NCBI RefSeq assembly: GCF_002078875.1
Contig: NC_034410.1
Location: forward strand, 43,878,202 to 43,942,201
DNA from: Numida meleagris
Taxonomy: Eukaryota; Chordata; Aves; Galliformes; Numididae
Direction: 5' to 3'
Length of the DNA stretch: 64,000 bases
The position numbers and the translations under genes were made by a program. This document shows positions 23,901 through 35,833 of the stretch, in pieces; position 1 is the first letter of the stretch, and each line of letters starts with the position of its first letter. The notes beneath the pieces are model-generated. The model saw nothing but the letters and a program-made list of their open reading frames with translations, made no database searches and had not been told where the DNA came from.

Positions 23901-26900
23901 TTTAGTCAGTCACATGCAATAGCACTTGTTCAGTTTTCCATGGTGGTAAGCATCCAAAGAATACTGAAGGGTATATAAAAAGGAAATCTGCATTCACATA
24001 TTACCTGATATTGAACAGAGGATGTGCCATGAAACCTATAATGAATGTTTATTAAAGAGAGGAATAAATATTGCATGAGTTTCCAGACTTATATATAGCT
24101 ATCTCATTCCATTTAACAAGCAGAGGAGGCTTATAGTGTTTTCCCAGCAATTTCCCAAGATAGGTTTTTTACTAGACTTCGTCAGGATCATTACTTTATT
24201 GCTTCTTGTGTTAAGGTCCTACATTGTCTTGTCTGTTCTCTAGTAGAGATATATTTGCCTGAAGATCAACTGCTATGAATCAATGGACCTCCAGTGAGAC
24301 TGTTACAGCAACATAAATTTACAGCAGCTGAACAGTGACTTTTGTTCTTCACAAATTGCTAGTTTCATTAACTGTTCAGAAGCCAAGTTTTAAAACAAAA
24401 ATTGTATTCATCACAGGCCAGAAAAAAGCCCTGTAATTCCATTTATTGAAAAATATGTTACAAATTTGTTTATTGTGAATTAAAGACATTTTTTTTTGAA
24501 ATGCAAGTGTATGTATATAAATGGAAATAAGCCAATTATTCTAGGAGAGAGAGCATTAGATGATAAGAATATTAAGTAATGTCATGATTAGGACATCCAT
24601 CTGAGATTTTAGTGCCCAAAGTTTTCAGCCTGTGCTTTGAGTACAAGGAAGGGGCTAGGAACCTTCCTTCCTTCCATTCTCACTGAAATACCTAGCTGTG
24701 GAATTGCTCCATATTCCATCCTGTATCTGGTGTGTTTGAATTAAAATCAGTATGTCTGAAAGCTTTTTTTTTTTTTTTGACATTCATTTTTCTTCATATA
24801 GCGTAGTCGGTATTTATTGGTGAGCTCTAATTTTACTCAAATCACAGCTGGTGTGCGAACGATGTCTTTTGCACATAAAAAAAAGGAAGCCAGCTTGGTA
24901 TCAGTTCAGAAGCACAAATGTGGATCCATGGAACATAACATACACAGTGTGCAAATGGTTACATTTGGAGGAGATGCTCTCCTTCTGGGCTTTTTTAACT
25001 ATACAGTTCATTTACAAGTTGCTCATATAGTTCTTGATGAATGCATCAAAGTCTCTGTATACTGTTACGGTCTCATAAATCCCAATTCGTATGCAATTTC
25101 ATCTGTACTGCATTGCAGCAGTTGCTTAAACCAGTTTTGAAAGTCTTGCTACTAACAACATTCCAGTGTTATTCTGATTGTTTGAAGCAACTGGCTGAAT
25201 GGGATGAAAATACACTCACATTTCTCTCAAAAAGGAAAAAAAAAAGAACAAACTTAATACATACATTGAATCCCATTATTAGACACCATTGAATTTCTAA
25301 CAAGCCATATATTGTTATTATTTCTAAGCAGTAAATGATTAGTACCAGATCATTTATATGACTGTTTGGGTCTATAGAAACTGCTTTTAAACTGAGGGTA
25401 GGATAATACTGTGGAAATGTAGCAGAGGTGTTGTTTAAACTAAGGACAGAATATTTCTGTGGAAATGCAGCTGAGAAAGTAAATTTTTTGCCTTTTTCTT
25501 TTTTTTTGCTCCCGTATGGCTCTTATCTTCATACATATTAATTTTCTCACCTTTAGGTCTTTTCTTTATCTGATATATGATTTTGTTACTTACAATTTCT
25601 AAATATGCTGGATATTTCAGAGCATTGTGATTTGCACTCGGATGCCTGTACAAAGTCTGTGTTAGTGGAATCTTAAGGCAAATCTGTTCCTTGCTGTTGT
25701 GAATCTGTATGAGTGTACTGTGCTGCAGTGCAACAGTTTTCCTCATTATAGTAAAGTCACGAAGGAAGTGTGGCAGTCTTTCAGAGAGCTATCATCTCCT
25801 GAATATGAAAAGACATTTCACAAGGTTGATGCAGAGCGTGGAAATACAGAAAAGGGAACCAGTGTCACACACAAACCTGGGACTATGTGACTGCATCTTT
25901 TCAGTATTAATTTATGTGAAATTAGTACTTCAATATCTGTGTGAAGTGTGAGGAGAGAGAGTTCTTGCTGAGTGTGAATTTGAGTCTGTGGCCACAAAGG
26001 GCTCACTTAACACATAGAAGAATATATGAATAGAAGTTTAATTTGTACTAAAATTACTTTAATTATTTCAAGTGCACATTTCTACACTTAAAATATATTA
26101 TTTTTAGCTTTTGTGTCAGATACCACAATCCTCTGTTGTGGTTAGAAGTCTTTTCTTGGGAAATTTAGCGATGTTTTCAAGTCAGCTAGGGGTGGTTTCT
26201 GCCTCATCTAACTTCACCTGAGAGATGATTTTGGAAGACAGAGTTTTTGAGTTCTCTAGCTGTTGTTTTTCATGTATATTTATGTAATGTATTTGTATGT
26301 GTTTGTATAAAATATGGTTATATAATTAAATAATAATTAAAATTATATAAATATGCTATTGTGTTTCATACATATTAAGCATCCCTAAGTTTCATCAGTT
26401 TGTCTAAACAGGTATGCCATCTAATCATGTACAGGCTATTGTTGGAGAACACAGGGATAATCTTTCTGGAGTGAATCAGTCATTTATTAAAACCAAAATT
26501 ACAAAAATGAGTTCTATCTCTACCTCTGTAGAAGGACTTTGTCCTCCCAGTTCTATGCTAATTATGCAGCACTTTACACAACAGCGTGAGGTACTTTTTT
26601 TCTTCCAACAAACAGATAATCATCAGTTACTGTCACGCTATTATAGATTCAGAGAAATAAATAATGTTACAATATGAATATCTACATATGCAAATCAGCT
26701 TATGCTTTGGAAAGTAATTTTAGGTAGAATTCAGTCGTTGTTCTATGAAGGAGTAGGCTAAACTCATGTAAATTTGGCTTGTAGTGGTATATTTTACTCC
26801 AAAAAAGGGAGGATAATTCACATAGATCACCCAAATCCTTCATTAAACACCACTCTGTTATCTGAATATGAAGGTTCCTTTTTTAAAATTTGATTACATC

Positions 26901-29135
26901 TTTGCCTGTTCACTGAACACTTTTCATATGCCACTGAAACCTAGATTTTTATCTTGTCTTGCTTTCACATGAATGCAGGTTTTCCCCTAGCCTTATTTAA
27001 TAAATGTAGCTATGTAAACAAGTTTTCAAGGACAAAGTATTTTTTCTAGTTTGATTTTCAACTTGCAATATTCTTCCCTCTTTTTGCAAGTGAAACTGAT
27101 GGTAATTTGCAGATTTATATGTTGCATTTCGTTAGTAGTGAAAATGCCATTTGGGTAACAAGTAAGTGAATGATAATGAGGAGATATCTAATATTCTCTG
27201 ATGGCTTCAGTTTGTGGTCATTTTTCATGGTACTGCAGCTGCAGAACTGGAAGTATATTTCCATTTACCTGTAATGAGAGGTAAGTGGCATTTGCTTTCT
27301 CAATCTGTCACAGAAAGAGAGAAGCTAATTAGCTTATCACTCTCGACCTAAGTGCCAAGCTTTGCCTGTTGGTCTCATTTCTTTGCTCTTCAATTCTTTT
27401 GCAATCAAGATGAAAGTTGGGTTTAGACAAAATGCATGCTTTCTATACTTTCTGATAGTTTTGAATGTGCTGTGTGTGTCTTCACACTTTGCTGGAGTGG
27501 TTATAAATTGATTCCTTTCTAGTTAGACAGTCAACAAAAGCATCTGTTTATTTTTTTTAAGACAATGCAAACCAGGGAATTTTCATGGATCAGCTTCATG
27601 GATGTCCCTTTTTAGCTAATAATGAAATATTTCTGAATCTTATGTTGTTGATACATTTTACAGTTGAATGTGAAACCAGTATCTTTGTTAGCAAGAGTTT
27701 ATACACATACATGCACGCTCAGGACTTCATCTGAAATAAAATGAGATCATGGACGTGGAGAAGTTTTGAAACAGAGAAGGGGTTCATAGCTGGGCCTTTT
27801 TGATGAGGAGAATGAAGTATGGTTTAGCTTGAATGTTGAAAGTTTTGATTGTTTGCCCAATAGAATGGTGATGGTATTGTGCTGGCATAGTTAGAGACCC
27901 CTTATTGACATCACTGTGCTATTTCATTATGTTCTGTAAAATACATGCAGCTGACAGGTAATTAATGGTCTATAGAGCTCACAGCAGGAATGTGAAGACT
28001 CATGGGCTATGTGACTTCATAGGTCAAGAACTGAACAGAGAGGCTAGAATAAAAAATGGAGTTTGCGTTCTGAATGAGATAGCTTATGAGGTTTAACAAT
28101 GATCAAACAACCAATGAGTATCTGAAAGACAACTGCTTTAAAAAGATTAAAAATGGATCCGAATTTTGTCAGTAAAAACAGATCTCTTAAAACCACGGAA
28201 ACAGAGTTGGAGAAAAGACAGTCTCTTAACTCAAGCTCTGCCCCTAGCCATAACTGCAAATACCTGAGCCTTTCTCTTTCTTCCACCACTTCACCGCCGT
28301 TGTGACAGTGGTGAACATGTAAGTCTACAGACCTCTACTGGAAACCAGGAAAGGTTTTGACAAGAAAGAGGATTGTTTCAGTGTCTTACGATAAGGCCCA
28401 AGGTAGAAACAAAGAGTTCCTGACAAGCATGGGATTCAAATCTCCCACTAGGGCTGTTTCTGTTCTCCTTGCTGTTTGTTTTATTTCTCCACCTTGGACA
28501 AGTGAAAAAATGACAAGTTTGCTGCCATTGGAGGAGCTGACTATATGTACTACAGTGCTGATGGCCGCTCACTTGCAATTCTGTGTACGTTGCTATTTTG
28601 TCTCACTGCAACATTAATAATCTAATGCACTGTGGACAATGGGTCAGTCTGGGAGAAATTTTGAAATTTTCTTCTACAAAAAAGCCTTATATATATCCCT
28701 GTATCCTGCTGCTCTCTAGGGATAATTTTCTCAGAGGTTCAATCAAGTCAGCATACTTTCTGCTAAAATTTTGTTTTTGAGCTAGATGCTAAAAAACAAA
28801 CAGCGGTGGAAGATGAATTGGCAATAATTATGATGAGATGAAAAGGAAATAATATTCAGTAAAGTAAATCTAATTTTCCATCATTATTACTGTAATGAGA
28901 ACAGGCACCATTTTGGCTGATCCTCAGCACCCTTTCGTACAAATACCTAGTCAGCTTTTTAAGGAATTGGAACACATATAGGTCTCTCTAGAATTCCAGG
29001 AACTCTGTAACTAGAGATCTACAAATCATTAGAGGTACGGAAAAAATAAATTGAGAACAACCTTTTCTTTTTCCAGTTTAAGAAGTTGAGGCATCAGCTG
29101 GAAGTATCACACTCTCTGTTTAAAGTCCAAAAAAG
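21000..29135. other. Long AT-rich intergenic stretch
   Basis: Eight kilobases without a recognised gene or confident mobile element. A 50-odd-codon open segment at about 26408-26590 (GMPSNHVQAIVGEHRDNLSG onward) lies between an acceptor-like and a donor-like site, and a small splice-bounded segment occurs near 22422-22459. Neither is supported beyond chance. Confidence 0.55.
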
Positions 29136-29240
29136 ATGATTGTAATTACATTGTGGGATTTCTTGCCACAAGATGTTGTGGATGCTAAGATTTTACATGG
29201 GTTTAAAGAGCAAATGGACAAGTATCTACACAAGTCTATC
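29136..29240 (+). mobile_element. Old CR1-like LINE remnant
   Basis: The plus-strand frame LWDFLPQDVVDAKILHGFKE followed by QMDKYL resembles the end of CR1-type ORF2 (the pattern WN.LP..VVDA..L..FK..LD). It is diverged and short, and appears to be an older insertion interrupted downstream by the LTR at 29296. Confidence 0.45.
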
Positions 29241-29295
29241 AAATACGAAGACTCCACCTTGGCTCTGAAAGTCCCTGATTCCCATATTATTAAAG

Positions 29296-29921
29296 TGTCA
29301 TCCGAAATCTGGGAAGAAAACTCTCTAACTCCAACGTGGTGTTAAAAAGTGGTGTTCCTTTATTCCTGACAATACGTACTGAGCAGACAAATAAGCATGC
29401 ACTCTCAGTGTTCAGGTTCTACATTTAAACAGTTAATACATACATATGTGGTTCATTTGCATACATATTCCTTCTTTTCCAAGAACTCATTAATACATGC
29501 GAATGTCCCTCTGGGCAATGCGTAGTTTCATATAGGGTGGTCGTATGCCCACTTACTTTATCTCCATTTTTCCATCATCAGCTTCATCACTGAGACTTTT
29601 GGCTGACCTTTGGCTGTTTTTCCCTAATTTAGCAAATTTCCATTGTTTGTTAGGCCATAACGAGCAACTTCCAAAGCAATATATGTGAAAATCCGACGAA
29701 AACATCCTTGCACCTGGTGAAATGCAAAACTAGGCCATCAATTATGACCCCAGTGTTTCTTGTGAAGCAGAATTAAGAGAAAACAAGGCTGTTCACACAC
29801 CAAGCAAAGTTGAAATGGAAACTTTCAGAATTAGCACTCATTGATTTCTTTTGCTAAACTAATATATTAGTCCTTAAACTAATTTACTGATCCCTGTTCC
29901 TAAACAAACCAGCCTATATCA
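29296..29921 (-). mobile_element. Probable solo LTR of an endogenous retrovirus
   Basis: A 626-bp segment that starts TGTCATCC and ends ATATCA on the plus strand, so it has TG...CA ends in either orientation. It is flanked by AAAG on both sides (29292-29295 and 29922-29925), a possible 4-bp target duplication. Read on the minus strand it carries AATAAA (29364-29359) about 65 bases before the 3' end, followed by AACACCACTTTTTAACACCA, a layout typical of an R/U5 region. No internal gag, pol or env sequence is adjacent, so it would be a solo LTR left by recombination. The family is not identified. Confidence 0.45.
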
Positions 29922-29925
29922 AAAG

Positions 29926-31654
29926 GGTGTGAGTTTTCCTGAGTCACAGACAGAGATTACCAGATTGGGTGGGCCTTTTTTTCTGACACAAGTTGTCTGA
30001 CCCTGGATTTTTGCTTAATACTGTGAACTAGATGAATCCTGTTCCTTTCTGTTTCCTCCCCTCTGTTTGACATGTAGCCTGGTACTAACATTGAGTCAGT
30101 TTTGGGAAGCCTATCTACCAGCCTAATACAGATAACTCAGTATCTTTCTTGCTGTCAAATTAATTTTAAAATTTTATGCATCTACTTCAAAATACTGTCT
30201 AAGAGTAATAGGGAGATCATAAGAGAATCTTCTGCTAATTGTAAACCAAAGCTGAATTATTTCTTTTGGCTAACTTCAGTTCTAAATCAAAACATCCCCA
30301 GGTTTTTTCTTTATAGAATTATCCTTTTTTACCAACTATGAGTGTAATTTACTGCAGTACTAATCCTGTACTCATCATTCCTGGAACACTGGAATAGATC
30401 TGTTCTTCAAATCACTCAGAGTATAATTAATTCCATTATGTGGTAAGTATAGTTACTGTTACCATACTGCACCAAAAAATTAAATAAAATGCAAAAGTGC
30501 TTTTGAAATGTGGCATACTTAAAACATAAACATAAAATTGTTTTCTTTGTAAACTGCACTGCATGTGTGATATACTTAATCCCGTACTCTAAGTATAAAG
30601 ACATGCGGGCAAAAAAATTGCTGATTTCTTTCACTATAACCTGATTCAACACTTGCTGAAATGAAGTTAGTTTCCTGTAACACTGGCCCGAGTTATACGT
30701 TCTGTCTTAAAGGAGAAAGACTGGATGCCACAACGGGGTGAATGCTCTTGGTTACCTGCTCCCTCATCATCTTTCACTAGCTTGGGTCCCTGACTGCAGT
30801 CACGAGACCAGAGCACAAACCCGAACTCTGTTCTGCTGCCAGTGCTGCACGCAGTATGGTATCATTCACACTTTACTACTTTAAGCTTATTCTCTTCTGA
30901 GTCAGAAACGTCAAAGCATTTAGCTTCAACTATCCTTTCTTTCTGTCTCCCTTTGGATTTTATATTTTAGTATTCTACACATTCTGCTTTATAGATATGA
31001 CCTTTTTTCAAAGTTGTTTTAACAGCATGTTTTGCCCTAGCTGCTTTTGTTTTGTTTTGTTTTCTTTGATGTTTTGGAATTTCCTAAGATACTATACTTC
31101 TGTTTTTTCCAGTCTTAGGACATCTATAGTGTCACATCCTAGGGCTATATTATCAGAAGCAGCTAAAGTGCAACTTTGCTGAGTGGCAGACAACTGCATT
31201 GCTGTGAGGACTGCTGAGAAACCTGAGGCCTTTTCTTCCTTCCACTGGAGTCAAAGTATCAGAAGAGTTCTTAGAGGTTTGCCTTCTGATGCTTCATTTC
31301 TACTTGGGGAAAAATAAGAATTTGTCAATTCTTCAGTTTTATTCTGAGATTAAATGGAATAAACACCCTGAAGAATCCAACTGAACATGCCCAGAGTTGC
31401 AGCCTAATACAGAGGAGGTGCTACCTCCCTAATGAGGTTGCACAGCTGCTGACTTCCATTGCCTTCCTTAGCATTCCCATTACTCATTTACAGCTGCAAG
31501 CATGTAAAAAAGTTCTTGAGTGTAAGTCTTCTCTGGGCCCAATGGGATGCTTTTGCGGCCTTGCTGTTACTTGTCTTCTTCAGAATTTGTGGATATGGGA
31601 AGTCTGGACTGCAACCCTTATGGTGGTGCTTCTACAGCATCAAGCTGAGGATCT
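29926..31654. other. Intergenic sequence, nothing recognised
   Basis: AT-rich DNA with no supported gene or repeat. Strong pyrimidine tracts (for example before 31105) are present without a convincing exon. Confidence 0.55.
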
Positions 31655-32022
31655 GACTTACATGCTCTCTGAAGTAGCATGTGGCCCTCATCTGGACATG
31701 TTCCAGCAGGTCCATGTCTTTCCACATCTGACTCACCAGTGCAGAGCAGAGGGGCAGGATCATCTCCCTCGCCCTGCTGGACACACTTCTTCTGATGCTG
31801 CCCAGGATACAGTTGGCTTTCTGAGCTGCGAGGGCACATTGCTGACTCATGTCCAGCTTGCCATCCACCAGTCTTCCAAAGTCTTTTCAGCAGAGCTGTG
31901 CTCAATTCTTTCATCCTCAGCTTGTATTGTTAGTGGAGGTTGCCATGACCCAGGTGCAAGACTTTGCACTTGGCTTTGTTGAACCTCATGAGGTTTTCCT
32001 GGGCCCACTGCAGCTGAGCAGG
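31655..32022 (-). mobile_element. CR1 LINE ORF2 segment (inverted half of a rearranged copy)
   Basis: The minus strand encodes RFNKAKCKVLHLGHGNLH-like text near 31950-31990 and [20 protein letters not shown], then [16 protein letters not shown], from 31868 downward, the CR1 reverse-transcriptase C-terminal region. It decays near 31655. It abuts a plus-strand CR1 3' end (32036-32078), so the two halves point in opposite directions. Confidence 0.85.
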
Positions 32023-32035
32023 GTGTTCAACCAGG

Positions 32036-32078
32036 AAACCTTCCTTCCAACCTCAACTATTCTGTGATTCTGTGATTT
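32036..32078 (+). mobile_element. CR1 LINE 3' terminus (sense half of a rearranged copy)
   Basis: CCTTCCTTCCAACCTCAACT followed by ATTCTGTGATTCTGTGATT is the plus-strand CR1 3' end. It directly follows a minus-strand CR1 body with a gap of only about 14 bases. Confidence 0.8.
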
Positions 32079-33557
32079 ATACTAGCAAATAAAATGATTC
32101 ATGGCTAGTTTACCATCTCTCAGGCAAGTGGTATAGCATAGTCGAGTCCACTTGGAGCAATCTCTGCCTTATCCTCCCTTCCAAGAGGTGAAAGTGGCAG
32201 CTAGTTGGATGGCACAACACCATGCCTGGCTGTGGAAGAGCCAGCTATACTGTGTCAATGTCTTTGTGGGAGTGTGCTTGAGTCTATGGTCCATGTATAT
32301 TTAGTTTGCTAATAAGGATATAGTTTATATGTTAGAGGAGATCAGCATAGTTACAGGCAGATTTTTAGTATATAGTTTTTTTCCTTCTTCATTTGTTCTT
32401 CATTCATAGAGATTCAGCATACTTCCTTGCCTCACAGACTCACTGGCTCTTCTGCATTAGCCTGACCTTCATGGAGTTTTCCTGATCCTGTCCAGGTGGC
32501 TTACCTGTGCTTTCACAAATCATTACTCAGTTCAAGAGATTTTTCTAGAAGACTAGTGCTCATGCACTTGCTTTTCTTTCCTTAACAAGTAGCTGAGGCT
32601 ATGAAGCACTGCCCTGGGACTTTCAAGTTGGTTTCTGGTGTGTAGTAGGGAATTGATTGCAAAGATGTGAAGCAAGTCAACTACATTCCTAATGGTGGCC
32701 CCGTGTAGATGCTAACAGTGGCACTGCTGACTTGGCTGCAGGGAGGAGGGAGGGGAAAAGTTCTAGAAGAGAAGAGAAATGAAAAGAAACCATGGGGAAA
32801 AGAAGATAAATGCTAAAACCAGAAAGAACACAAGAAAAAGAAAAAAGGGAAATATTCCAGAAGGAAAACAGTACTAGAAAGGAGTATGGGGCTAGCAGAT
32901 TGGAAAAAGGAAATAGAGGAATGTGATGGAATTAACATTATAAAGGGACAAAGGAAAATACATTTTGTACATTCTTTCTTTACATTATTTTGTCTACTAA
33001 TATATAGTCTAAGCACTGTGCAAACAGCCATATCTCTTGACTAGTATTTTGCAGTAGTTCTGCTATGCACGTTTTGTAGCTTTCAGCAGCATTCCAGTTG
33101 AATCACAAGAAGCTTGTAACATTTTTTTTCCTTTCTGTCCCCTATTGCCCTCTCAACATTTCCTACATTCTGCTGACAGTAGACAGAAGGCTTATTTGGC
33201 ACCACTCACACTAGACTGAGTGGAAATGCATCTTGGCAGTGATTCCTGGTAAACTGCATATGTTTTGTACATGGTACCTTCCCTGCAAAATTTTCAATAA
33301 TACTGTGCTAATTTTCTCTCTCATTTGTATTTCCTTTCCTGTGTGGTCAGACTGTGAGAGTGAGCACTGGTATAGTGCCTACCTTTTGCTAATTGACTTT
33401 CTATTTAATGTACACCCTTGGTGACCAGTGTTTTTGCCTCTCTCTTCTTTCCTTTGTCTGCAGAATTTTTCTGTTACATGCAGCTAGAAGCTTCTGCACA
33501 AGACAACAGATTTTTACCATGCACTAAAAAGGCACTGACAAAATGACAATAATGTTC
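32079..33557. other. Intergenic sequence, nothing recognised
   Basis: No gene is supported. A purine-rich (AGAA/GAAA) plus-strand stretch occurs at about 32755-32900. Confidence 0.55.
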
Positions 33558-33625
33558 TCATAGAATCATGGAATTGTGTGGGTTGGAAGGAACTTTTAAA
33601 TATCATTTAGTCTATTTTATTGGGT
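33558..33625 (-). mobile_element. Short CR1 LINE 3' end
   Basis: TCATAGAATCATGGAATTGT followed by GTGGGTTGGAAGGAACTTTT is the reverse complement of a CR1 3'UTR end. The homology fades within about 70 bases. Confidence 0.75.
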
Positions 33626-35110
33626 CATCCAGTCTGAAGTTTACTGAGCGTACAGACTCTGCAGTATTTTCACCCGGTCTATAAACCCTTTTCTTCATTT
33701 TTCAAGAGTGTACAAGGTTCTGTTTCTTTGAAGAAAGCAGAAAACAAGGAGACAATGCTTTTGCTTACAGTTCCCAACCTCTCAGCTAAAGTCCAAAAGC
33801 TCTACTGCTGATCTAGCCTATTTCTGAAGCTTGCTTCTCAATCTGTTTCTGAGGAATCCCTTTGTTTCTCTCTTGTTCACAGGTCACTTGACCAAAGAAC
33901 AATCAGCTCAACCCCTTTTCCCCAAAGTTCAAATCACAGGGGATCCATAGATAAACAATGCCTTCAGAGAATTCTTCCTTGTATTATTTCAAACACTGTT
34001 AGACTGGTGAAAAACTGATACTTACAGGCTGCAAAGTGATGACCTTTGGTCATTCCGATTGATATTCTCTGTCCCCTAAACAGCCAGTTCTCTATATACC
34101 TTACTTCTAGTGCAGAGAATTCAGGAGTCCATGTTTTGATGAGCCACTTCAATCTTACTAGCTTTCTTGTTTATTTGGACTTCATTTGAGTGGTGCTACA
34201 GCCTAAATAGTAATTAAACCTTCCCATTTCCCAGGGCAGCTATTCTTCATGTAACTTGTAAGAGTACTGAATAAGTATCTGATGGTAACTCAAGGTATTT
34301 TAGCTTTTGTTGAGGAAACTATTTCAGTACTCTTGTAGTTCTAAGATATATTGCTGAAACTGTTAGAACTTTTACGTTTAGGCTGTCTTCCCTGTACTAT
34401 CCTGAAGAGTCTTCAGGTATCTAACTAGATTTTTTTGTGTGTGTGCATGCTTTTTTAAAAGGATTGCCTACTAAACAGGAGATGCATTTATATCCAGTGT
34501 AGTTATTAGCAGTACAGAGCACCCTGCTCCTCTCCTAGCCTAATATTGTTAAATAGATTTATTAAATTAAATAGATGTAGCAACAACACGGAATTACAAG
34601 AAGTCTGTGTCACTAGTCTCAGCTGCAAAGGTGCTCACGCTGGCATGCCCTGAAAGCATGCAAGGGATGAAATCCACATATTGCATAGTTGCTTTTGTCC
34701 AAGTAGTCTGAAGGGAATGAACTGGCCATGCCACTCTTGGTCTTCTGTGTGTGACCACATACACTATGGCCCATTCTACTCATGTAGCTGAGGGCAATTT
34801 GGGAGTAAACTGGCATGCGAGAGAACCCTCCAGACCTGCAGCAATCGATGCTGAGATGTAGTTAGATTGTCACGAATGCACAGAGGACATTTGGGAGATT
34901 GTTTTTTCTTTTTGAAGAAAATTACAGTTATTGGCTTTCTTAGATAACTAATTGCACAAATGGGAAAAACATGTATTTGACTAGGGGAGGATTAACAAAA
35001 GCATGAGTGTTCTGATTTCACTCCCTTTTTGTCAGAGTTGGACCCCAACTTCTGCATTTTATCTGTGCTCCGTAAAACTCACCGAAGTACCTTTTTCTGC
35101 TGTGTTGAAA
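33626..35110. other. Intergenic sequence, nothing recognised
   Basis: AT-rich sequence with no supported feature. Confidence 0.55.
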
Positions 35111-35833
35111 CATAGAATCATAGAATGAATCATAGAATCATAGAATGGCTTGGGTTGAAAAGGACCTCAAAGATCATCGAGTCTCAACCCCCCTGCCAAG
35201 TGCAGGGTCGCCAACCTCTAGACCAGGCCGCCCAGAGCCACGTCCAGTCTGGCCTTGAATGCCTCCAGGGAGGGGGCATCCACAACCTCCCTGGGCAACC
35301 TGTTCCAGTGCGTCACCACCCTCATGTGTGAAAAACTTCCTCCTAATATCTAACCTAAATCTCCCCTGTCTCAGCTTAAAACCATTCCCCCTTGTCCTAT
35401 CACTATCCACCCTCACAAACAATCGATCCCCCTCCTGTTTATACGCTCCCTTCAAGTATTGGAAGACCACAGTGAGGTCTCCCCGGAGCCTTCTCTTCTC
35501 CAAACTGAACAAGCCCAGTTCCCTCAACCTTTCCTCATAGGAGAGGTGCTCCAGCCCTCTGATCATCTTGGTCGCCCTCCTCTGCACTCGTTCCAACAGC
35601 TCCACGTCCTTCTTGTGCTGGGGGCCCCAGGCCTGGACGGAGTACTCCAGATGGGGCCTCACAAGAGCCGAGTAGAGGGGGACCAGCACCTCCCTCTCCC
35701 TGCTGACCACTCCTCTTTTAATGCAGCCCAGAACATAGTTGGCCCTCCGGGCTGCCAGCGCACACTGCTGGCTCATGTCCAGCCTCTCGTCCACCAGGAC
35801 CCCCAAGTCCCTTTCCGCAGGGCTGCTTTCAAG
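35111..35833 (-). mobile_element. CR1 LINE fragment with long intact ORF2 C-terminus
   Basis: The best-preserved CR1 copy in the window. The minus-strand frame from 35806 reads [20 protein letters not shown], then [14 protein letters not shown], then [40 protein letters not shown] and [19 protein letters not shown], the C-terminal part of the CR1 reverse transcriptase. Near 35320, after RRKFFT, the frame shifts by one base relative to the expected VRVVRHWN... continuation, so the true ORF2 end lies in another frame. The 3' end (35111-35146) contains several CATAGAAT-type units. It is 5'-truncated near 35833 and not autonomous. Confidence 0.96.

Noticed and set aside
26408..26593. Possible exon reading GMPSNHVQAIVGEHRDNLSG to TQQRE between an acceptor-like and a donor-like site
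   Set aside because: The acceptor tract is weak, and the peptide matches nothing I know. It is too easily produced by chance in this AT-rich DNA.
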